DNA of 6,827 bases from Sulfurovum sp. (GTDB lineage Bacteria > Campylobacterota > Campylobacteria > Campylobacterales > Sulfurovaceae). Both the position numbers and the translations under genes were made by a program. How positions within the stretch are numbered: position 1 is the first letter of the stretch; the number at the start of each line of letters is the position of its first letter. The DNA lies in assembly GCA_026193735.1 (NCBI GenBank), contig JAPHUJ010000152.1, positions 1 through 6,827 of the forward strand. Direction: 5' to 3'. Below the pieces are notes generated by a model that searched no databases, was not told where the DNA came from, and saw only the letters and a list, made by a program, of their open reading frames with translations. Of the stretch, positions 1 through 5,009 are shown piece by piece.

Positions 1-884
1 ATGCATGTTTAAAAGAGGCAGTCGTCCGTTTTCAAAGGCGTCATGGCTTGGATGCCGAAGGGGTCATAGGTAAAGAAACCATTGCGGCAATCAATGTTCC
101 AATAGAAAAGCGTATCGAACAGATACGTTTAAATCTTGATCGTATCAAATGGCTTCATGAGCGTGACAGCAAACGACATATTATGATCAATATTCCTGCA
201 TTTACACTCTTTTTCGAAGAAGATAAAGCTTTGCGTCTAGAGATGAAAGTGATTACAGGGAAAAGAAAGAACCCAACACCTATCTTCTCCAATACCGTAC
301 AGACGATCGTGCTTAACCCTCATTGGAATGTACCTAAGAGTATTATCCAAAAAGAGATGATCCCAAAGCTGCTCAAAAATCCTAATGCTATGGTAAAAGA
401 GCGTATTGAGATACATACAGGCTGGGGGGAAGATGCACAAAAGGTGAATGGCGATTCTGTAGACTGGGGTCTATACCGTTATAGTAAAACGGTGCCTTAT
501 CGTTTTGCACAAGTCCCGGGGAATGGTAATGCGTTAGGAAAGGTAAAATTTCTATTCCCAAATGAATTTTCAGTCTATATGCATGATACGCCAACCAAAA
601 GACTTTTTAACCGTAATGTAAGAGCATTCAGTCATGGCTGTATTCGATTGTCTAAGCCCATTGAGCTATTGGAAACATTTTCTACATTTAATGATACTGT
701 CGATTTTGAAAAGGCACAAAAAAAACTTGAAGGCACAGATAAAGCATTTTTGTACTTAACAGAGCAAGTCCCTGTAGATGTCATTTATTTGACTGCTTTT
801 GTGGATTATGAGGGTGTATTGCAGTTTAGAAATGACATTTACGGCTATGACAAAATGCAACTTAAGTCTTATAGAAGGTGGTAA
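1..884 (+). CDS. Murein L,D-transpeptidase (YcbB/YkuD type), 5'-truncated by the window edge
   Basis: The reading frame is open from base 3 to the TAA at 882-884 and gives the last 293 residues; the true start lies left of the window. The first ~25 visible residues (AVVRFQRRHGL, then GVIGKET.AAIN) match the end of a PG_binding_1 peptidoglycan-binding domain. The YkuD catalytic domain follows (fragment residues ~62-225), with a NPHWNVPKSI block, NALGKVKF, the conserved histidine in YMHDTP (residue 194) and the SHGCIR motif with nucleophile Cys213 (codon 639-641). The C-terminal VDVIYLTAFVD.EG.LQFRNDIYGYD is also typical of YcbB-type enzymes. Family members act in the periplasm and form 3-3 cross-links between meso-diaminopimelate residues of peptidoglycan, or attach or trim stem peptides. 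The product of dapF, two genes downstream, is the residue such enzymes join. The signal peptide would be in the missing part. The specific role (cross-linking or cell shape) cannot be decided here. Confidence 0.9.
   Translation, partial: ACLKEAVVRFQRRHGLDAEGVIGKETIAAINVPIEKRIEQIRLNLDRIKWLHERDSKRHIMINIPAFTLFFEEDKALRLEMKVITGKRKNPTPIFSNTVQTIVLNPHWNVPKSIIQKEMIPKLLKNPNAMVKERIEIHTGWGEDAQKVNGDSVDWGLYRYSKTVPYRFAQVPGNGNALGKVKFLFPNEFSVYMHDTPTKRLFNRNVRAFSHGCIRLSKPIELLETFSTFNDTVDFEKAQKKLEGTDKAFLYLTEQVPVDVIYLTAFVDYEGVLQFRNDIYGYDKMQLKSYRRW
873..878 (+). promoter_or_regulatory. Ribosome binding site of coaE
   Basis: AGAAGG lies inside the last codons of the transpeptidase gene, five bases before the ATG at 884. 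It favours that ATG, which overlaps the upstream TAA as TAATG, over the in-frame GTG at 878, which is part of the Shine-Dalgarno sequence itself. Confidence 0.7.
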
Positions 885-1477
885 TGGCTTTTAAATATGC
901 TATTGCCCTCACGGGAAGTATCGCCACAGGAAAAAGTTCAGTTGTATCTATTCTTGCTTCTTATGGATTTCATATTATAGATGCCGATAAAATAGCCCAT
1001 CAAATACTCGATGAACAGCATGAAGCTATCACTGAATTGTTTGGTAAGGCGTTAGTGAAAGAGGGTAAAGTAGACAGAAAAGCTTTAGGAGCCATTGTCT
1101 TTTCAGAGAGCAGTAAACGCAAAATACTTGAAGATCTACTGCATCCTCTTATCTATCATGAGATCGAACGACTCTCTTCTGAACAGGATGCATTGGGAAA
1201 ACCCTACTTTATTGATATCCCTCTTTTCTTTGAGAATGAACGGTATCCTATAGAAAAATCTTTAGTGGTCTATACCCCTGAAGAGCAGCAACTTGAACGC
1301 CTTATGTATCGTGACGGACACAGTGACGAAGAGGCACTCAATCGGATCAATACCCAAATACCGGTAGAAGAAAAACGCAAGCGGGCTACCTATGTTATAG
1401 ATAATAGTGGTACACTTACGCAATTAGAAAAAGAATGTGAACGCGTGAAAGAGGAGATACTCAATGACAGTAACTAA
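884..1477 (+). CDS. coaE: Dephospho-CoA kinase
   Basis: This 197-residue cytoplasmic kinase phosphorylates the 3'-hydroxyl of the ribose of dephospho-CoA using ATP, the final step of coenzyme A synthesis. The P-loop GSIATGKS is at residues 11-18. It is followed by the IIDADKIAHQ segment (Asp33/Asp35, the region of the family's catalytic/substrate-binding aspartate), the IDIPLFFEN motif (family 'PLLFE') and the C-terminal EEALNRI.TQIPVEEKRKRA.YVIDNSG block of the lid and adenine-binding region. Length fits the family (about 195-205). The ATG at 884 is chosen because AGAAGG is well spaced before it and it overlaps the upstream stop by one base; a GTG at 878 would add two residues. The 3' end overlaps dapF by 14 bases, suggesting coupled translation. 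Identification is firm. Confidence 0.95.
   Translation: MAFKYAIALTGSIATGKSSVVSILASYGFHIIDADKIAHQILDEQHEAITELFGKALVKEGKVDRKALGAIVFSESSKRKILEDLLHPLIYHEIERLSSEQDALGKPYFIDIPLFFENERYPIEKSLVVYTPEEQQLERLMYRDGHSDEEALNRINTQIPVEEKRKRATYVIDNSGTLTQLEKECERVKEEILNDSN
1451..1456 (+). promoter_or_regulatory. Ribosome binding site of dapF
   Basis: GAGGAG, located within the coaE reading frame, sits seven bases before the dapF ATG at 1464. It supports this start despite the 14-base overlap with coaE. Confidence 0.7.
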
Positions 1478-2210
1478 GTATTCAGCCAATGGCAATGATT
1501 TTGTTATGTTTGTGGCACAAAAAAAAGCAGACAGATCTGAACTTGCAAAAAAACTCTGTCACAGACAAAATGGGGTGGGGGCAGATGGTCTGGTTGTAGT
1601 TTTGCCTCATCCTGAATACGATTTTGAATGGGAGTTTTATAACTCAGATGGAAGTGTCGCAGACATGTGCGGTAATGCAAGTAGAGCTGTAGCACACTTC
1701 GCCCATGAAAAAGGTATCGCCAAAGACAACAAAGCAGAGTTCTTAACCGGTGCAGGCGTGATACGTGCAACCATCAATGGACTCTATGTGGTGAGTGACA
1801 TGACACCACCACAGATCATCTCTGATGACATAGAAGAGTATGGTGAGCGATGGTGGCTTATAAACTCCGGTGTTCCTCATCTTGTAGCGGTGAGAGATAA
1901 TATAGATGACTTCAACATAGAAGAAGCACGTATTTTACGTCATAAATACAACGCTAATGTGAACATTTGTACGGTTAAAGATGATGTAATGTACGTCCGT
2001 ACATATGAGCGTGGTGTTGAAGATGAAACATTGGCATGCGGAACAGGTATGGTCGCGTGTTTTATTCGTAACCATAAAGAGGGGAAAGTCTCTGATCAAG
2101 TGAAGGTCCATCCTAAAAGCGGAGATGAACTTTATGTGAGCTATGAAGAGGGTGTTTACAGGTTTGGCGGCAAGGTAACGAAGACCTTTGTTGCTGAAAT
2201 CCTGATATAA
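1464..2210 (+). CDS. dapF: Diaminopimelate epimerase
   Basis: This 248-residue cytoplasmic, cofactor-independent racemase converts LL-diaminopimelate to the meso form, which feeds lysine synthesis and peptidoglycan precursors. Both catalytic cysteines are present: Cys69 in DMCGNASR and Cys192 in ETLACGTG. The N-terminal KYSANGNDFV, the FYNSDGS segment (Asn60) and the SGVPHLV block (around 135-141) are also family signatures. The first cysteine motif reads CGNAS instead of the commoner CGNG.R. The protein is shorter than the ~275-residue E. coli type, but I recall short DapF proteins of about this size in Campylobacterota. The gene starts inside coaE and follows an L,D-transpeptidase gene, so the operon links supply of meso-diaminopimelate with an enzyme acting on it in the wall. 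Its TAA stop lies within the -10 box of the next promoter. Confidence 0.96.
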   Translation: MTVTKYSANGNDFVMFVAQKKADRSELAKKLCHRQNGVGADGLVVVLPHPEYDFEWEFYNSDGSVADMCGNASRAVAHFAHEKGIAKDNKAEFLTGAGVIRATINGLYVVSDMTPPQIISDDIEEYGERWWLINSGVPHLVAVRDNIDDFNIEEARILRHKYNANVNICTVKDDVMYVRTYERGVEDETLACGTGMVACFIRNHKEGKVSDQVKVHPKSGDELYVSYEEGVYRFGGKVTKTFVAEILI

Positions 2211-2211
2211 T
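2203..2211 (+). promoter_or_regulatory. Extended -10 promoter for the Sel1-repeat gene
   Basis: TGATATAAT is a perfect extended -10 (TG, one base, TATAAT). The predicted transcript start is near 2218, leaving a leader of about 22 nt with the Shine-Dalgarno AAGAGG at 2227-2232, seven bases before the ATG. No good -35 is seen in the end of dapF, which is usual for Campylobacterota. The dapF stop TAA (2208-2210) is inside the box. Confidence 0.6.
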
Positions 2212-2239
2212 ATATTAATTATTTAAAAGAGGTTTTTGT

Positions 2240-2875
2240 ATGAAATTCATAGTTGTTTTTATCATCGCTACATTGAGTCTGTTTGCCAATGATTTTGATC
2301 AGGCTGTAAAAGACTATAACAATGGCGGTTACATCAAGGCACTTAACACCTTTTATACCTTGGCTAAAAAAGATAACGCAAAAGCACAGTATAACGTCGG
2401 ACTTATTTATGCGAACGGTAAGGGTGTACAAAAAGATTTAGCCAAAGCACAAAAGTGGTATGAAAAAGCAGCAAAGCAAGGGAATGGACCAGCACAGTAT
2501 AACTTGGCACAAATGTATCATGCTTCTGGAGAAAGTACTGAACATGGGTATGAAAAAGCAAGATACTGGTATGAAAAGGCAGTGGAGACGGGGATTGTAC
2601 AAGCCTATAACAATCTTGCCTCTTTATATATGGAGGGCAAAGGTGTGACCAAAGACCAGAACAAAGCATTTGAACTTTTCCAAAAAGCAGCAAGTATGGG
2701 TGACCACTCTGCCCAAGTCAATGTGGCCGTTATGTATGCATGGGGGGAAGGTATCATCCATGACAAAATGAAAGCCTATGATAATTTGAAAAAAGCATTG
2801 ACTTCAGGCAAAAGTGAAGCAAGCGAATATCTCGATAAACTCTGTACAGAAAGTGCTTGGGTCTGCCAGGACTAA
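2240..2875 (+). CDS. Secreted Sel1-repeat (TPR-like) protein
   Basis: The 211-residue product begins with a short signal peptide: Lys2, a hydrophobic stretch over residues 3-15, and likely cleavage after Ala16 (SLFA/ND). It is therefore probably periplasmic. The mature part has a divergent helical lead-in (17-46) and four Sel1-like repeats of about 36 residues at ~47-82, 83-118, 119-155 and 156-191. Each follows the pattern A.AQYN.A..Y..G.GV..D..KA..WYEKAA..G. Repeat 2 is irregular, with ASGESTEHGY replacing the usual G.GV..D turn. The tail 192-211 carries Cys202 and Cys209, which could form a disulfide capping the last helix. Sel1-repeat proteins are scaffolds for protein-protein contacts, and those of Helicobacter and Campylobacter are often secreted. 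No enzymatic motif is present and the partner is unknown. It has its own promoter and is followed by a tRNA gene, so it is probably monocistronic. Confidence 0.85.
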   Translation: MKFIVVFIIATLSLFANDFDQAVKDYNNGGYIKALNTFYTLAKKDNAKAQYNVGLIYANGKGVQKDLAKAQKWYEKAAKQGNGPAQYNLAQMYHASGESTEHGYEKARYWYEKAVETGIVQAYNNLASLYMEGKGVTKDQNKAFELFQKAASMGDHSAQVNVAVMYAWGEGIIHDKMKAYDNLKKALTSGKSEASEYLDKLCTESAWVCQD

Positions 2876-2886
2876 ATCATCTCACT

Positions 2887-2909
2887 TTTAAGTATCTCTT
2901 GGCTATAAT
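2887..2909 (+). promoter_or_regulatory. Promoter of tRNA-Val
   Basis: TATAAT at 2904-2909 is preceded by TTGGC. A TTTAAGTAT element at 2887-2895 resembles the TTTAAGT-type upstream element described for Campylobacter housekeeping promoters. The predicted transcript start is around 2916, about 28 bases before the mature tRNA 5' end. Confidence 0.65.
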
Positions 2910-2920
2910 TTCAGCCTACA

Positions 2921-2936
2921 AAAACGCTAGCGTTTT
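2921..2936. repeat. Perfect 16-bp palindrome in the tRNA leader
   Basis: AAAACGCTAGCGTTTT is its own reverse complement. It lies between the TATAAT box and the tRNA, so it falls in the transcribed 5' leader, ending seven bases before the tRNA. In RNA it could fold as six base pairs with a CUAG loop. It might be a processing hairpin, a weak terminator for upstream readthrough, or a protein-binding site; the sequence does not decide between these. Confidence 0.6.
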
Positions 2937-2943
2937 GTTAAAT

Positions 2944-3019
2944 GATCACGTAACTCAGTTGGTAGAGTACTTCCTTGACATGGAAGAAGTCGTTGGTTCG
3001 AGTCCAATCGCGATCACCA
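2944..3019 (+). tRNA. tRNA-Val (anticodon GAC), CCA encoded
   Basis: A full cloverleaf can be drawn: acceptor strands 2944-2950 and 3009-3015, D stem ACTC/GAGT with G18-G19 in the loop, and anticodon stem CTTCC/GGAAG closing the loop TTGACAT with GAC at 2977-2979. The variable loop is five bases (2987-2991), the T stem is GTTGG/CCAAT, and the T loop is TTCGAGT. The discriminator A is at 3016 and the CCA end is encoded at 3017-3019. The GAC anticodon reads the valine codons GUC and GUU. Two oddities stand out. Acceptor position 5 (A2948) faces C at 68 (C3011), a mismatch, and the 10-25 pair of the D stem is A-U instead of the common G-C. The gene stands alone with its own promoter, and no clear hairpin terminator follows it. 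Confidence 0.95.
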
Positions 3020-3073
3020 CACCTTTATTTCCCTAACATTTTCCACCAAAAAATTCTGAACATACCAATTCAT

Positions 3074-3083
3074 TGAGTATAAT
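3074..3083 (+). promoter_or_regulatory. Promoter of the acyl-CoA synthetase gene
   Basis: TTGAGTATAAT spans 3073-3083, with TATAAT at 3078-3083. The predicted transcript start is near 3090, giving a leader of about 80 nt to the ATG at 3170. Several further AT-rich TATA-like stretches follow in the leader, so the exact start is uncertain. Confidence 0.5.
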
Positions 3084-3104
3084 ATAAGTTTATAACATGT
3101 GATT

Positions 3105-3166
3105 AGGCAATGATTTTTTTGCTTTGGATATAGTTATATATTATGATTAAATTTGGCAAAAGGCAA
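3105..3166 (+). promoter_or_regulatory. Possible switch-like leader with mutually exclusive helices
   Basis: AGGCAAT occurs twice, at 3105-3111 and 3161-3167; the second copy overlaps the Shine-Dalgarno AAAAGG (3158-3163). TTGCTTT at 3119-3125 can pair with the first copy (six pairs, 3105-3110 with 3119-3124, eight-base loop) or with AAGGCAA at 3160-3166 (seven pairs including one G-U), which would hide the ribosome binding site. The helices are short and AT-rich, so this may be chance. Confidence 0.25.
3158..3163 (+). promoter_or_regulatory. Ribosome binding site deciding the acyl-CoA synthetase start
   Basis: AAAAGG lies six bases before the ATG at 3170. The in-frame ATG at 3143, nine codons upstream, has only a poor GGA about 14 bases before it. 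The downstream start is therefore preferred. Confidence 0.7.
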
Positions 3167-3169
3167 TAT

Positions 3170-4876
3170 ATGGAGAAAGCATTTATAAAACTTCCGGAGT
3201 TAACACTTAAGGCCCTGTTTGAGTATAGTGTAAAAACATATAAAAATCGTCCTGCTGTTCAGTTTGCAGGGGGAGAATCTGTACGCTATATACAGCTTGC
3301 ACAAAATGTTGAAAATATTCAAGAGCTGTTACGTACGTACGGGATCAAAGCCGGTGACCGTGTTGCGCTATACAGTGAAAATATGCCAAATTGGAGTGCA
3401 GTCTATTTTGCAGTGACAACTATGGGGGCAGTTATTGTGCCTATCTTACCGGATTTTCATACTTCTGAAGCCTTGCATATTGCCACTCACGCAGAATGTA
3501 AAGCCGCTTTTATTTCTCAAAAACTTTTTCAAACAATGCTGGACGAAACACAACCGCCCATCATGAATTTACTGGTGATCACTGATACGCTTACGGTTCT
3601 TGAGAAATTATCTATAGCTTCTTCTATGGATCATGTGATCAAAAAAGGGGGTGAACAATTTTCAAAAGCAATGGAAAAACTTGGAAAGAATAAAAAGGAG
3701 GTTCAGGAAAACCTGATAAAAGAAGATGATCTTGCCTCTATTATCTATACGTCCGGCACGACAGGAAACTCAAAAGGGGTGATGCTCAGTCATAGAAATT
3801 TGGTGTCTAACGCTACAGCTTCACAAAAGATCGTTGATATCTTTCCTGAAGACCGATTTCTTTCTATTTTACCGCTTGCACATACCTACGAGTGCACCAT
3901 AGGTATGCTTGTCCCGATTCTCAATGGTGCCTCTATTCATTATATTCAAAAACCGCCCACTCCAACTGTTTTGATCAAAGCAATGGCAGATGTCAAACCT
4001 GATTTCATACTGACAGTACCATTGGTCATAGAAAAGATCTATAGAAATAAAATTCTGCCTAACTTTCAAAAAAATATGCTGATAAGAGTACTGTATACGA
4101 TTCCCTTTGTACGTAAAATACTCAATAAGATCGCAGGGAAGAAACTTGTAGAAACTTTTGGTGGGAAGATCCGTTTTTTTGGCATAGGCGGGGCAAGTGT
4201 TTCTCCTGCAGTTGAAAAGTTTTTACGTGAAGCAGAGTTTCCCTACTGTATCGGTTATGGATTGACCGAAACGGCTCCTTTGTTGGCTGGCACAAATCCA
4301 AGTAAGACAAAATATAAAGCCGTCGGACCTGCACTTTATGGAACAGAACTGGAATTGCGGGATCAAAATGATGAGGGTGTCGGTACGCTTTGGGCACGTG
4401 GTCCGAATGTGATGATGGGGTATTATAAAGATCCTGAAAAAACAGCTGAAGTCATAGATGAAAAAGGGTGGTTCAATACTGAAGATATCGGTTATTTTGA
4501 TGAAGAGGGTTATTTCTTTATGAGTGGCCGTGCTAAAAATGTTATTGTAGGTTCCAGTGGTGAGAATATCTACCCGGAACAGATTGAAGCAACCATCAAT
4601 TTACACCCTTTTGTGGCTGATTCACTCGTTTTTGACAATGAAGGGGTACTCTCTGCTCGTATACATTTGGATTATGATAAGCTCGATGAACTATTTGGCA
4701 TAAAACAAAAGTCCGAAACCAAAACACACGCAAAAGTAGATGAGATGCTTGAAGAGATCCGAACAGAGGTCAATGAAAATGTTTCCAGTTTCTCACGGAT
4801 TAGAAAAATCATTGAACAGCGTGAACCTTTTGTGAAAACACCGACGAAAAAGATCAAACGTTATCTTTATGTTTAG
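3170..4876 (+). CDS. AMP-forming long-chain acyl-CoA synthetase-like protein
   Basis: This 568-residue protein belongs to the ANL adenylating superfamily, closest in style to long-chain fatty acid-CoA ligases (FadD15/COG1022 type). These activate a carboxylate with ATP to an acyl-AMP and transfer it to CoA. Visible motifs in order are: the phosphate-binding loop YTSGTTGNSKG (~193-203); FFGIGGASVSP; the adenine/Mg motif YGLTETAP (~363-370); WFNTEDIGYFDEEGYFFMSGRAKN (~435-457), with the ribose-binding Asp and hinge-region Arg454/Lys456; and the C-terminal TPTKKIKR, whose Lys560 or Lys561 is the expected catalytic lysine. No membrane segment or carrier domain is evident. It could serve membrane lipid synthesis or fatty acid salvage; an acyl-ACP synthetase or other carboxylate substrate cannot be excluded. 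The gene has its own promoter and stands between a tRNA and thrS, so context adds nothing on substrate. A start at 3143 would add nine residues. Confidence 0.88.
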   Translation: MEKAFIKLPELTLKALFEYSVKTYKNRPAVQFAGGESVRYIQLAQNVENIQELLRTYGIKAGDRVALYSENMPNWSAVYFAVTTMGAVIVPILPDFHTSEALHIATHAECKAAFISQKLFQTMLDETQPPIMNLLVITDTLTVLEKLSIASSMDHVIKKGGEQFSKAMEKLGKNKKEVQENLIKEDDLASIIYTSGTTGNSKGVMLSHRNLVSNATASQKIVDIFPEDRFLSILPLAHTYECTIGMLVPILNGASIHYIQKPPTPTVLIKAMADVKPDFILTVPLVIEKIYRNKILPNFQKNMLIRVLYTIPFVRKILNKIAGKKLVETFGGKIRFFGIGGASVSPAVEKFLREAEFPYCIGYGLTETAPLLAGTNPSKTKYKAVGPALYGTELELRDQNDEGVGTLWARGPNVMMGYYKDPEKTAEVIDEKGWFNTEDIGYFDEEGYFFMSGRAKNVIVGSSGENIYPEQIEATINLHPFVADSLVFDNEGVLSARIHLDYDKLDELFGIKQKSETKTHAKVDEMLEEIRTEVNENVSSFSRIRKIIEQREPFVKTPTKKIKRYLYV

Positions 4877-4951
4877 AAAGGGATGTTAGCCTTGAAACGG
4901 TATACTTTCTTTCTTTGGGAGCACTTAATTCATTTTTATCCAACTTTTAGC

Positions 4952-4957
4952 TATAAT
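4952..4957 (+). promoter_or_regulatory. Promoter -10 box of thrS
   Basis: TATAAT in the context TTTTAGCTATAAT, downstream of a T-rich stretch (4932-4939). The expected transcript start is A4964 or nearby, giving a leader of about 46 nt that begins just before the operator-like hairpin. No -35 hexamer is recognisable. The GCTATAAT core is the same as in the tRNA-Val promoter at 2902-2909. Confidence 0.65.
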
Positions 4958-4969
4958 AGCCGCATTTTT

Positions 4970-4992
4970 AACGCGACATTGTAGGTTGCGTT
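4970..4992 (+). promoter_or_regulatory. Putative ThrRS operator: tRNA-Thr anticodon-arm mimic in the thrS leader
   Basis: AACGCGAC (4970-4977) pairs with GTTGCGTT (4985-4992) over eight base pairs with one G-U. They close a seven-base loop ATTGTAG (4978-4984). Aligned to a tRNA anticodon loop, this gives U33, UGU at 34-36 (a threonine anticodon) and A37, with a C-G pair at 31-39. G35 and U36 are the bases ThrRS recognises in E. coli tRNA-Thr. The hairpin ends six bases before the Shine-Dalgarno, as expected for a site where bound ThrRS would block ribosomes, as in E. coli thrS autoregulation. No U-run follows, so it is not an intrinsic terminator. The fold is seen; the function is inferred. 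Confidence 0.65.
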
Positions 4993-4998
4993 TACCAT

Positions 4999-5004
4999 AA
5001 AGGG
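4999..5004 (+). promoter_or_regulatory. Ribosome binding site of thrS
   Basis: AAAGGG, five bases before the TTG start codon at 5010. It fixes the UUG start; no in-frame ATG or GTG exists nearby that would give a plausible N-terminus. Confidence 0.75.
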
Positions 5005-5009
5005 TTAAT

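Noticed and set aside
48..50. TTG as the start of the L,D-transpeptidase gene
   Set aside because: The frame is open to base 3 and encodes peptidoglycan-binding domain residues upstream of this codon, so it is internal and the gene continues beyond the window edge.
878..880. GTG start for coaE
   Set aside because: It overlaps the Shine-Dalgarno AGAAGG and adds only two residues; the ATG at 884 is correctly spaced and overlaps the upstream stop.
1989..2004. Inverted repeat ATGTACG-TC-CGTACAT within dapF
   Set aside because: It encodes conserved DapF sequence (MYVRTY) mid-gene with no other regulatory context; probably chance.
2742..2747. G6 tracts (also at 424-429) and A8 tracts (718-725 and 1519-1526) as phase-variation sites
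   Set aside because: Campylobacterotal contingency tracts are normally eight or more G/C; these lie in conserved genes with intact frames.
3143..3145. ATG start for the acyl-CoA synthetase
   Set aside because: It has no well-spaced Shine-Dalgarno, whereas AAAAGG stands six bases before the in-frame ATG at 3170.
3331..3341. ACGTACGTACG short tandem repeat in the acyl-CoA synthetase gene
   Set aside because: Fewer than three full four-base units; too short to be a phase-variable tract.
4875..4910. AGAAAG ... CTTTCT inverted repeat as a terminator after the acyl-CoA synthetase gene
   Set aside because: Six AT-rich pairs around a 24-base loop with no following U-run; not credible as an intrinsic terminator.
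4883..4984. Possible 33-codon leader peptide ORF after the acyl-CoA synthetase gene
   Set aside because: AAAGGG abuts the ATG with no spacer, the frame runs through the thrS promoter and into the hairpin, and there is no threonine-codon cluster suggesting attenuation.
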